Source: Dactylorhiza incarnata | Lineage: Eukaryota > Streptophyta > Magnoliopsida > Asparagales > Orchidaceae | DNA length: 64,000 bases | Reading direction: 5' to 3' | Assembly (NCBI GenBank): GCA_033032865.1 | Contig: JAWHQI010000019.1 | Coordinates: forward strand, 16,720,001-16,784,000 | Part shown: one piece after another, positions 11,429 to 22,227 of the stretch | Numbering within the stretch: the stretch's first letter is position 1 | Layout: each line of letters starts with the position of its first letter | Made by a program: the position numbers and the translations under genes | Notes under the pieces: model-generated | Told to the model about the DNA's origin: nothing | The model's database searches: none | Seen by the model: the letters and a program-made list of their open reading frames with translations, nothing else

Positions 11429-12894
11429 GAGACGAAATCACAGCCGTTGATTTCGTCTCCTTGATCTCTATTGGCAGACCAAGGCAATTCTGCCTTCAAA
11501 CATGCAGGGTTTTGCATGCAAAAATTGAAGGCCTTAGAGGCCATATTTACAAACAGTGTCAGAGATAACTCTTGTAGCCCTATGTGTCTACTTTCATTTG
11601 CCACTTGAATCAACTAAGTTGGTGCACTGTGGACACCAGGGCACTCATTTTCCTAGGACTGCTCCTTGTGTAGGGCAGAAATTAAAAATGTTATACCTTT
11701 TAAATGGCTTAACCAAATCCCTTGAAATTTCTACCATGCATGCATGGTATGATGATACACCTAGGGATAAAATTTTCTAATTTATGGAGGTATATTCATT
11801 GAGATATTTCAGTTATTAGTAAAAGTAAATATTTTGTATTTATGGAGTTGTATAACTCCAAACACCCCCTAATTTGGGGGGTGAGCTCTTTATATATATC
11901 TAAATCTCTGGTTAAAATTTCATCACATGTGCATGAGTATTTTTCTCTGAATTTCAAAATGAAATTAGGGTCTTAAGTGAAAAATTGGGGTGCTAATAGT
12001 CAATTTGGGCTTTTGAGCTTTTTGATGGAATTGAAGGTGGGGATCACCTTGCATGCCTCTGAAACCTTGAAGTTTGTATATGTCATGAGGATATAAATCA
12101 TTGTCATAAGTTTCATGATTTTTGGAAGTTATTTTCCTAAAGTTTTTAATTAAATGAAAATTGTCACACTTTTAAATTAATGGAATAATTTGAATCAAAA
12201 ACTTAGGGTTAAATCCAAAACTCTGGGAAATGGATCCTTGACTGTAAAGGCACATTTAGGAATTTTGTTGGAATTTTTGGACCTCATTTATTTCTCTGAA
12301 TTTGATTTATTTGGTTAGGTCAATTTATTCAAATATGACATTTAGGTCTCATATGCATTTGGAGAATTATGAAATTATTCTAGTAGGTTTTCTTGGTGAT
12401 TCTATAGCTCTGTAAATTTTATCATAATTTGTAGATGAATTTTTGTGGTAATTATCAATTTATTGAGGAAAAACCCCATTTTGTAATTAATTAATTTAAT
12501 GGGGTAAATTAGCTTGTAAAATTCTAAATCTCTGGATTTAGTGTTTTTAGATGATTATTGTGCTAGGTTGATTTTCTAAAAATTCACCGGGTTGCCATCG
12601 GGAAGTCCAGGATCCACCCTAAACTTCCAAGTATAATAATAACTAAACAAGGGTAGTCTAAATAGGAGGTTTAATTTAAGTGGAATGATAAGAGGGTAAT
12701 TTTACGGGTAGATATCAGTAATACTAAGTGTCTTGGGAAAGGGAACTTTGGGGTGTCATCGCATTGTAGTTCCTAATACCGTAGCGAGCCCTTTACAGGG
12801 TAATCCTCGGGAATCCATGATTAAACGTAAACCATAGGGATAAGATGTTGTACAAGAATAATTTAATAACACACTCACCCACACCCCGTGGTTA

Positions 12895-13075
12895 CGGGAG
12901 CTTAGTCGGTTTGGTGCTACGAGCAGTAAGCTCCGTGTTTGTAAGAGCGGATTGATAAGTCTGGTGAGCTTGTGACTCGGTAGTGTATGTTGGTACGAAC
13001 GGGTTGGTGCGGTGAGCCGGTGGCTCGGAAGGTTATTATTGACGGGCAGGTTAGCACGGGGAGCTTATGGCTCGG
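12895..13075 (+). repeat. GAGC-N5-GCTC dyad array in the solo LTR
   Basis: Short dyads recur with about 47-bp spacing: near 12966 (GAGCTTGTGACTC), 13014 (GAGCCGGTGGCTC) and 13061 (GAGCTTATGGCTC). A further one lies near 12924 (GAGCAGTAAGCTC). The inverted Gypsy-1 LTR has four matching units at about 56780-56935. The arms are conserved and the spacer varies. Confidence 0.7.
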
Positions 13076-14088
13076 AGGTAGATAGTAGAACATGTTGCAT
13101 GTGCACGAAGGTGGTGGGTCTTCGGTATTGGATGGTCGTTCACACCGACGTCAATACGTTGACTCGACAAGTGTGGTAATTACACTTAGCCATGAAAGTC
13201 TGGCGGTCCAGTCAGCAAGAGTACGCAGACGCTCCGCAGTTTTGTGTTGAGGCGTACGATAGGTCTAGGTTAGGTAGTGTGAATACCAACCTAGAGGTGG
13301 GCGAGGCCCAACCCACCGCTTCCGTTTGCCACTACAGGAGTATCCTGGGAGTCTTGCTAGCTCCATAAAGGGGGAACTAAAGGTCTATGCGCATAGAGTC
13401 GTAGTGAGTGAGTTGCACTTGTATGAACATAGCTTAACAACATACCTTGCATGTCATAGCATGAACATTGCATTTCAACCCCTACCCCTAACGTATAAAT
13501 TGGTATGGGACTTCTTATACGATAGGCCCTGCTAAACGACCCCTTGGTCTATAGGTTTGTATGGACATTCCTATAAATCAATGGTTACTTTTAAATTACT
13601 TTACTTACGTCGCACTGCTTCTCTATATTACTTTACTGCACTTATTACTGTTTACTTGCTCATACTGCTAACATAGAATTTATATGGATATACTCTTATT
13701 AACGTAGAATGTTTGTCACCTGCTACCTTCTTGATTACTCCACTTTGTTGTCCTCCGCTTCTTCCTCCCGCACGGTGCCTAGGAGTCGCGGGGGGAGGCG
13801 GGGACAAAATCGTCTTAGTCTTTATGACTAACGATCGGTGGTGACCGTAGGTAACCGAGGAGCTGGAGCCTAGCTGGCAGGGGAGACAGGACCTGAGGAG
13901 CAGATTCCGTGCATTACTACCGCTACTAGACAGGTGTTCGATGAGAGATGATTATGTTTGTAGCTTCCGCATAGATATATATATAGTGAGAGAGAGAATT
14001 GTACTTCTTTTATTCATTCGGACATGTACCGGGCTTAAGCCCTTTTACTCTTTCTTGTATTGTACTCATTGATGGACAGTTTACATTT

Positions 14089-14090
<2 letters not shown>

Positions 14091-14138
<48 letters not shown>
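14091..14138 (+). repeat. TA dinucleotide microsatellite
   Basis: A run of 24 AT repeats lies in the solo LTR. It is low complexity and likely variable in length. Confidence 0.95.
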
Positions 14139-14140
<2 letters not shown>

Positions 14141-14327
14141 AGATGCGTTTGATTGTGGACTTATGTACTAGTTTTTCTTCTTATCTCTTGATGGCCTGGT
14201 TGATCGTTCTTGCCGGCAGGATCGGCGTCTTGCGGAGGTGGCTAACTTGTGTGCTAGCATCTCCGTAAGGCAGCGGTTCTGGGCATAAGATCCAGGAACT
14301 CTCCTGGTGCGGGAGAGGGATCTTACA

Positions 14328-14423
14328 ATGCGGGCTTGCCGCAGACAAGTACTATACCTGGGTGATTTTTGTTTGTTTAGTTCAATGCTAAGGTAAAGCT
14401 AAAGTTTGCTAGGTACTAATGAA
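14328..14423 (-). other. Gypsy-1 gag-pol junction remnant between two insertions
   Basis: These 96 bases sit between the solo LTR and Copia-C. On the minus strand they end in codons for GKPA, which read on into YTLFDTGAS of the Gypsy-1 protease once the solo LTR and one ATGCG copy are discounted. The other end meets the Gypsy-1 gag at 25644 across Copia-C. Confidence 0.8.
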
Positions 14424-15795
14424 TGAAAGTGGGGATAGATCAAGATTACTCTAGAGGGGGATGAATAGAGTATTTTAAAATATTTTTACTTATCTTAAAG
14501 AAATTTGTAGGAAACAATTTGAGTTATTTATGTATATGTGTAAGTGAGTGCATCACAGATATAAACATAAACTAAAACACAACACACGCAGCAGAGCACA
14601 AATAATAAAGGCAAACACAGAAGACACAAGGATCTATAGTAGTTCCCCTCAACCTGGGTACATCTACTCTTCTACCACCCTGGTAGCAAATCCACTAAGG
14701 CTTTTTGATCAGGTGAGCCTTCACCACAGAGCTTTTGATCAGGTGCTCAAAACCACCACAGAGCTTTTGATCAGGTGCTCAAAACCAAAAATCAACTTTT
14801 GAAGGGAGTTACAACCCTGTACACAGTTATAAAATAAAAGTAAAATAAAGATGATGGTGTCATCTTTTTTCTCTAACAACAGAGAAGACTAGTGGATTGT
14901 TGAATGATTGTCAGATCTCCCACTGTGAATAAGAGTAAGAAAAACAGGAGAGAAAATCTGCTCAAGGTGTAGGTCTTCTTGATCTTCAGAGTATCTCCAG
15001 CAAAAGTTCTCTAGAAGGAATTGATGCAGATGATTCCTAGAGATTAAGTGTAGGTGTCTGGAGAAGATGAAGACTTCAGAGAAAATCAGAGAGAGTTCTT
15101 GAGAGGAATGAAAACTAAGCAGCAAAAGCTTGTTCTCTGTATCTGTGTCTCTCTCTAGAATAAATAGCAATGATAATCTCTGAACGGGAGAGAGTTGATC
15201 CTCTTTTGAATTTCAAACAGGGCTGGAAAGGAATGAGACAAAAAGGAAAGATTTTCCTCTAACAGAAAAAGGAATACCAATATATTAAAATCCTTGAAAC
15301 TGGCAATCTGCCTTATAAAATAATCTGCACGCAGCCCTTAATTAATGCAGCAACGGTCATAAAATCTTTGATAGAAAATACTGCAATAACTGACTGATAT
15401 TATAATAAGAACAGCTGTCAGCCTTCATAAGAAATCCTGAGGATAACTCCAAAATAATACTCTGAATAGAAGAGGTCACTGAATATAGAAACTCTGAAGA
15501 AGTTCGTTGACCTGAGGGAAAGTTTGTCGAACTTAAACTGGGAAGTTCGTCGAACAAAAAGAAACTTTCGTCGAACAGAACTTTGAAGTTCGTCGAACCA
15601 AGTTTGTCGAACGGATTCTTGAATTCGTCGAATGTGTTTGAAGTTCGTCGAACACCTTGACTTAGCTAATCTTCAAATCTCTTCTAGACTTAGCCTATGA
15701 CCCTTATATTATACATGATGGGTCAAAACAAATCATATACCTAGAAATAGACATCCTATCCCAAATCAGTAATAGGGTTGAACTATGTTCCAACA
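14424..15795 (-). repeat. Copia-C 3' LTR
   Basis: This LTR is 1372 bp, TGTTGGAACATAG to ACTTTCA on the minus strand. It carries eight direct copies of a TTCGTCGAAC-like 10-mer at about 15498-15655 and a TATTTATT element at 15166-15159 downstream of them. Several copies show CG decay (TTTGTCGAAC, CGTCGAATG) compared with the 5' LTR. The C tract near its end is 5 long against 18 in the other LTR. Confidence 0.93.
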
Positions 15796-15809
15796 ATCTC
15801 CCCCTATTT
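15796..15809 (-). promoter_or_regulatory. Copia-C polypurine tract
   Basis: On the minus strand it reads AAATAGGGGGAGAT directly before TGTTGG of the 3' LTR, the plus-strand primer. Bases 15810-15970 between it and the extra gene hold nothing I recognise. Confidence 0.9.
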
Positions 15810-15970
15810 GGGTTAGGATCCTATGTACAACATTTATCAACTAAACAAATATGCATAACAGAATTATAGGAAAAATATCTGTCAGAAAGGAAATTCAGCA
15901 GATATGAATCAATTGTCACAAGCAGATATCATCACAGAATAATTAAGAGTCAATTAACCAGAGAGAGAAT

Positions 15971-18526
15971 TTAAGGATTCCTGTCCTCTGAAGATGGCTT
16001 CTTGAAGATTATTTTCCTACTAGTATCTTCAGATTGCCTTCTGCTTAGCTTGCAGTCTTCATCACCCTGTGTTACCTTCTTGGAAACAGTTGGCAGAACA
16101 GCCTCTGGGTGGAGACTCATGTAGGCAGAAGTGTTGAACATATTCTTCACCTGGTACTGTTGAAATTCCTGTTCTCTATAGGGAGATATGGTAGAAATAT
16201 GAGAGGTATCCATACCTTTTTCTCAGGCTTCTTTCATCTGAGATAGAGCAACATGCTCTCTAAACCTTTCCATATTGTACAATCTATCTGCTTCAACTTT
16301 ATCTTCAGCTTCCTTATCTTCGATTTCTTGTTCAGATAATTGGCTATGCTTTCTTTCATAAACCTGATAGCCTGAAGATCTTCCTTCCCTGTATTAAGAG
16401 GATTGACCAGATGGCTTGGAGCCAGCAGACTGAGATGTCCTGGATGTGGAAGAAAGTCCTCCTGCAGAACCTGCACCTGGAGGAGGTGGAGGAGGAGGGG
16501 GTTTCTTGAACACAGCAGGGTGATCCTTCTGGTATCTTCTTTCAAGCTTCCTTCTCTTCAACTCATTCTTGGAGAATTGCATCCAAGGTTGAGTTATTTC
16601 ATGAGGCTTGAGATTTTTCTGCACATAATAGGGAATGTCATTTTTATCAGGCTTTTTGGAAGGGGCTGGCAGCTTCTTGCATGGAGCTTTTCTTTTCTTG
16701 GATTTGACTTTGGCATCACTATCATCACTGTCATCATCATCATCAGAATTTGAAGATGAAGGCACATTCTCATACATTTCATCAATTTCCTTGTATGCTT
16801 CAATCCTTCTTTTCTCTAAATCATCATCACAATTCTTGACAGCAGCAGCAGCAGGCTCAGAGGAAGAGGAGGGGGCAGAGGCAGAGGCATCAGGTATCTG
16901 TTCATCAAGAACTGCCTGTTCAGGAACAGCAGGTTCCTGATCTGCCTTAGAGATAACTGGCTCTGGAACTGGAGACACTAGCAAATCTCCATGCCTGGCT
17001 TCCAAGTCTGGGGAATAGCAGACAATGGCCTTGGAGAGGTCTTCAGCTGATTCTTTGGAAGATGGGTCTGAGCAGAGGGACTGAATGGTAAGCTATAGAA
17101 TCTGATCCACTAAAGGGGTGGATTTGAAAGAGCTGCTGGGAGGAACTTCTGGAGGAGGAGGAGGAGCACCTTCTATGCTTTGAGCCAGGGAGACCAAGAC
17201 TATGCTGACATCAGCTAGGTCTGACCCTTGCTCTTCAGGAACTTCTGCCTCTGGAGCTTCATCCTGGAACATCTCCCCCTGCCTAGACTCTGGGAAACTA
17301 GAGTCTGGGCCCCCAGATGAAGGGAAAGAGGAAGAGGAGAGAGAAGCAAGTTGAGAGAGAATAAGATCAAGCTTAGAATGCACTGGGGCGAGACTTTGAT
17401 CAATAAGCTCCTATAATTTAGAAGCTATGTGACCAAACACCTGGGTGCCTATCTATGAGACATCCACAACCAGTACATCTGGAGTTGGGTGAGAAGAAGA
17501 AGAAGGGATGGAAGATGTGGTATGAGCACAAGAAGTGGATGGAGGAGGAGGAGGAGTGAAATCTGATGTGATTTCATCCTGAGAAAAGTCTGGAATGGAA
17601 GTGTCTTGTGGAGGAGGAGGAGAATTTTGAGGAGGTGAAGGTGGAGATAGAGTGGAGAGGTTTTCTGGTGGTGGAGGAGGAAGAGAAGAGGAGGCAGGCT
17701 TTTCAGAATGTTGAAGAGTCTGTGAGAGAGGAGGAGGAATCTGGGGTGGGGGAGTGGCTATTACAGCCCTGGTGTCCTCAGAAGCTTGAACTGTTGGAGC
17801 CACTAGAGCTGATTTCTTCTGGAATGTCCTATCCCACTTCTTGAAAAGAAGGGGAGTCAGTTTCTTTGAGGCATTAATGCCAACAACAGTAGAAACTGAG
17901 AGGGCTGGACACTTGGCCTGAAGGAAGATTCCCAGAATCCTTCCATAGCCTACATTCCTTGAGGTCACTTTCTTTTTGATGGAATCAAACAAAGTCAGAC
18001 CCCAGTTGATGTGCCTCTTCTCAATCAAAGCACTCATGACTAGAAATTGCTGCTTGTTTATGTAGTCATGTGCTGAGCTCTTCCCCATTTGAACCTTTCC
18101 CACAACATCTGCCAGGAAGGTGTATTCCACTGCAAAATCATGTTTCAGAAGATGTTTAGGGTTACTCCCAGAGTACCCCATCTTGTCCAGCATCATATTG
18201 AACTCTTCCTTAGTGAGTTCCAAATCATCATCTCCATTTTGAAATTCAAATATCTCAGACAAAACAGCAGCACTCAGAACAACTTCATTCCTTGAAACCT
18301 TTCCTGCAATTTCTGTGCCATTTCGAATCTCAGAAGTGAATGCCCATTCCTTTATCTCATTGATATGAATCTTGGGCCGGCAAGTCATAAACTTGCGCAA
18401 CTTCGGGTCTTCAGAGAGATTCAGAATGTCTGTGAAGCCTTCACCTGACTGGGCAAACAATTCCAGATCAATATCAACTCCCGTATCGAACTTTATTGAG
18501 GCGAGGACTCCAGCAGTGATCGACAT
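15971..18526 (-). pseudogene. Copia-C extra gene downstream of pol, broken by stops
   Basis: It starts at ATG 18526 (MSITAGVLAS); the longer frame upstream would need a TTG start. It is open to a TAG at 17453, and the same frame resumes at 17383-17093, 17005-16394 and 16213-15971, so one gene of about 850 codons has acquired several stops. Residues 137-207 hold a core homologous to the Copia-A extra gene (DVVGKV, then KRHINWGLTLF, then GRILGIFLQ). Next come a long Pro/Ser-rich stretch (about residues 255-355), an acidic Asp/Ser tract, a Lys-rich patch (KSKKRKAPCKK) and FSKNELKRRKLERRY, which resembles FSKEERKEYAKEKKY of the Copia-B gene. There is no signal peptide or membrane segment, so it is not envelope-like. 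The core may belong to the family often labelled putative plant transposon protein; that is recollection, not a search. Confidence 0.75.
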
Positions 18527-18960
18527 TGTTCCTGCAAAGAAAGAAAAACGATCAAGTGCAAAGGGAACTGGAGGGAGACGAAGAGTTTGAGAGCGCAAAA
18601 GACAGAATCCAGACGAATAGAGATTAAATATTAGGGTTCGGCGAAGATGAGGGTTTGCGCGGAACAGATTTGACGAGAAGACACGTGTTAGCGGGAAATA
18701 AAAAGCTGTCTTTCGTCAATCCCGTTCGACGAATAAAATATTTCGTCGATCTCGTTCGACTAATAACTTTTCAAAACTTCTTTCATAAGCAAGATAAAAT
18801 GTCAGAGACTTCGTCGATTGGGTTCGACGAAATCGAGACTTCGTCGATCGAGTTTGACGAAAATTCTTCAGAACTTTAGAAAGAAATCTTGATCAGTTCG
18901 TCGACCTCATTCGACGAAAAAGATGTCGTTCGTCGAGCGCATTCGGCGAATTTTCTGAAC
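18527..18960 (-). promoter_or_regulatory. Copia-C extra-gene upstream region with six 22-bp dyads
   Basis: Six dyads of the form TTCGTCGA-N6-TCGACGAA lie at 18712, 18742, 18810, 18840, 18897 and 18929 (each 22 bp; some arms carry one change). They start right after the pol stop at 18962. Nearer the gene there is a G-box core CACGTG (about 18682-18687), and a pyrimidine run ending CTTTGCAG just before the ATG looks like a splice acceptor. A clear TATA box is not obvious; TTTTTATTT near 18700 is a weak candidate. Confidence 0.72.
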
Positions 18961-18961
18961 C

Positions 18962-21900
18962 TTAATATATTGAAAAAAATTGTTGGGTAGAAAATTTTGC
19001 CAATTTGATTGACTCCCCATTTATCATTCCAAGCTGATTAATTAAGAATTGATGTTTCTTTTCATCCAAAGGCTTGGTGAAAATGTCAGCTCTCAGCAAA
19101 TCAGTTGGTATGAAGTCTAAACATATTTTTCCCTTCTCCACATTATCTCTGATAAAGTGGTGTCTGATCTCAATATGTTTAGTTCTACTGTGGAGTATTG
19201 GATTTTATGCTATTGATATTGCACTGGTGTTATCACAAAAGATTTTGGAATTATTTAGATTGTAACCATAGTCTAGGAGCTGGTTCTATATCCACAAAAT
19301 TTGTGAACAGCAACTGCCAGCTGCTATGTATTCAGCTTCTGCAGTTGATGTAGACACAGAGGTTTGTTTCTTACAAAACCAGGACACAAGCATATCTCCA
19401 AGGAACTGACAAGTCCCCGAGGTGCTTTTCCTGTCTATTTTGCATCCAGCATAATCAACATCTGAGTATCCAGTTAACTCAAATCCTGATTCTGTAGGAT
19501 GCCAGAGTCCTAGATCTGGACAACCCTTTATATATCTTAAAATCCTTTTTAACAAAATATAGTGAGATTCTTTAGGATTTACCTGAAATCTAGCACTAAT
19601 ACATATGGCAAACATGATATCTGGTCTACTGGCAGTTAAGTATAAAAGAGACCCCACAATGGCTCTATATATTTTCTGATCAACAGGTTTTCCTGATTCA
19701 TCAGTGCCAACAGCTGCATTTGAAGGCATGTGAGTTTTCATGGGGGAGGCATCTGACATCCCAAATCTTTTAACAAGCTCTTTAGCATATTTAGATTGGG
19801 ATATGATGATGCCTTCTGTTGTTTGCTTAACTTGCAAACCAAGAAAGTAAGACAGTTCTCCCATACTGCTCATTTCAAATTTTGAATGCATTAGATTTGA
19901 AAATCTTTTGCATAACTTAGAGTCAGTAGAACCAATTATTATATCATCTACATATATTTGTACCAATAGGGTTTCAGATTTATGATTTCTAAAAAACAGT
20001 GTCTAGTCTACTTTGCCTCTAGAAAACTTATTCTCTAAAAGAAAGTTTGTAAGGGTCTCATACCATGCTCTAGGAGCTTGTTTGAGACCATACAAAGCTT
20101 TATGTAATCTAAAAACATAAGAGGGTTGAGTTGGAGAAATAAAACCTGGTGGTTGTTCCACATATACTTCTTCTTTGATATCTCCATTTAGAAAGGCACT
20201 CTTAACATCCATTTGAAATACCTTGAATCTTTTGTATGCAGCAAATGCTAGGAATATTCTAATTGCTTCCAGACTTTCTACAGGTGCAAAAGTCTGATCA
20301 TAGTCTATGCCTTCCTCTTGGCAGTATCCTTGAGCCACTAGTCTTGCCTTATTTCTGACTATGACTCCTTGAGCATCCAATTTATTTCTGAATACCCATT
20401 TAGTGCCAATCACTGGATGATTCTTGGGTCTTGGAACAAGTTCCCATACTTTGTTCCTTTCAAATTGATTTAATTCCTCTTGCATAGCAGTAATCCAGTT
20501 GGGATCTTGCTCTGCATCTTTGATGGATTGAGGTTCAATTTGAGAGAGGAAACAGGTGTGCAAATTATTTCGATTTAGTTGATTTCTTGTTTGCACACCT
20601 ACTGAGATGTCACCAATTACTTGAGATCTAGGGTGATCTCTTATGTTGACATAATCAGTAGGGGAAATAACTTCTCCTTGAGCTTGTTCATTTTCTCTAT
20701 GAGGAATTTCTATGTCCTCCTGGACTTCAGCATTAACAGCCTCAAGATTTGTAGGAATATTTGATGTATCCAATGTTGGTGTAATAGGACATTCTTCTTC
20801 ACTGTCCTCATTAGGTAATAGAGAAGGATTTATTAAATCCTCTTTCTGTAGAGTTAGATTATCTAACTTTTCACAGAGAATTGGTACCTGTGCATCTTGT
20901 GAGGTAGAGATATTTCTCTCCTTGCAACTCAAGTTAGTTTCATCAAAAGATACATGAATAGATTCTTCTATTTTAAAAGAAGATTTGTTAAATACTCTAT
21001 AAGCTTTACTACTAACTGAATAACCAAGGAAAATGCCATCTGAAGCTTTTGCTTCAAATTTTCCTAAGTGCTTCTTGTCATTATTATGAATGAAGCACTT
21101 ACAGCCAAAAGCCCTAAAGTAATTTACTCTACGCTTCTTCCCTTTAAGCAGTTCATAAGGTGTCTTGCCCTTTTGTTTATGAATTAAACTTCTGTTTAAA
21201 ACATAGTTTGCTGTGCTGACAGCCTCAGCCCAAAAGGATTGGGGCAAAACAGCATCTGCAAGCAATGTTCTTCCAGATTCAATCAGTGTTCTATTTTTCC
21301 TTTCAGCTACCCCATTTTGTTGAGGAATTCTAGGAGCTGAAAAGCATTGCCTGATACCTTCCTTCTCACAGAATTCTCTCATCAGAAGAGATTCAAACTC
21401 AGTGCCATGATCACTTCTGATCAATGCAATCTGAGTAGAATACTCAATCTTGATGCTCCTGAGAAAGTCTGTAAGAACCTTGAAGTTATCTGACTTGCTT
21501 CTCAGAAAGAATACCCAACTGAATTTAGAGAAGTCATCAACAATAACTAAGGTGTAAGACTTACCTCCCAAACTGTGTATGGGAAGGGGTCCAAAAAGAT
21601 CTAAGTGCAGCAAGTACAAAATCCTAGGAGAATCACTCTTAGATAGTGACTTAAATCTGCTCTTAGTCTGCTTTCCCCATTGACATGCCCTGCAAACGCT
21701 TTCCTTCTTGTATGATCTAGAAGGTAGTCCCCTGACAAGGTTGCCCTTTGATAACTTGGCTAGGGTCATATGGTTCACATGACCTAGTCTCCTATGCCAC
21801 AAATCAGTATTTTTACTGACTTGGTTAAACAAGCAGATCTCAGGTTTGGCTGAATTAAAATCTACTAAATAAACATTACCTTGTCTATTTCCTAAAATAA

Positions 21901-22227
21901 CAATATTATTTTCAGAAAAGATAATACATCTAGATTGGTTGAAGCATACCTGATATCCTTCATCACATAGTTGACCTATGCTGATGAGGTTATGTTTGAG
22001 TCCACTTACATAGGCTACCTTTTTGAATGTGATTCTCCCAATCTGGACTGATCCATAGCCTTCTGTTTGTCCCAAATTGGAATCTCCAAAAATCACTCTT
22101 GGTCCAAGCTTTTCCTTATAGTTGATTAATTTGGCTCTTGTTCCTTTCATATGTCTTGAGCATCCACTGTCCAAGTACCACTATTCCTCTGTGGTAGGAC
22201 AGCTCTTTTTCTGTAATATGAGGAGGG
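18962..22227 (-). pseudogene. pol: Copia-C pol: protease, integrase, RT, RNase H
   Basis: Domains in order on the minus strand are: protease ([11 protein letters not shown], catalytic Asp in DSG); the pre-integrase zinc region ([11 protein letters not shown] and [11 protein letters not shown]); the integrase core with Asp, Asp and Glu in [19 protein letters not shown] and [15 protein letters not shown] with [12 protein letters not shown] and active site YVDDII; and RNase H ([28 protein letters not shown]). It ends [10 protein letters not shown] and stops at 18962. Stops interrupt it before the protease Trp, near 20003 in RT and near 19286 in RNase H. Otherwise one frame holds throughout. Integrase wording places it near Sireviruses. 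Confidence 0.93.

Larger units (their letters stand above)
1885..14327 (+). repeat. Solo LTR of a large Ty3/gypsy family, split by Copia-S
   Basis: It begins TGTAACATCCC and ends GGGATCTTACA, with 5-bp target duplications ATGCG at 1880-1884 and 14328-14332. With Copia-S and its extra GAGAC removed it is about 4.3 kb. It is related to the Gypsy-1 LTR in opposite orientation. Both begin TGTAACATCCC, then CTAGACCCC; both have a TTGACCAA-rich first part; both carry a GC-rich block and GAGC-N5-GCTC dyads; and both contain GCGGTTCTGGGCATAAGA near the end. No internal region is left, so it is the product of unequal recombination between two LTRs. It sits antisense in the protease of Gypsy-1. I see no gene in it; the open frames are not conserved. 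Confidence 0.88.
11429..14327 (+). other. Right part of the solo LTR, no gene
   Basis: The stretch 11800-12600 is AT-rich. The stretch 12720-13350 is GC-richer and mirrors 56500-57150 inverted. The stretch 13740-13930 mirrors about 55960-56080. Small frames (13326-13535, 13999-14268) lie in repeats and are not supported as genes. Confidence 0.7.

Noticed and set aside
15498..15660. Regular short repeats resembling a CRISPR array
   Set aside because: Repeats are too short and degenerate, spacing is irregular, and the DNA is plant nuclear.
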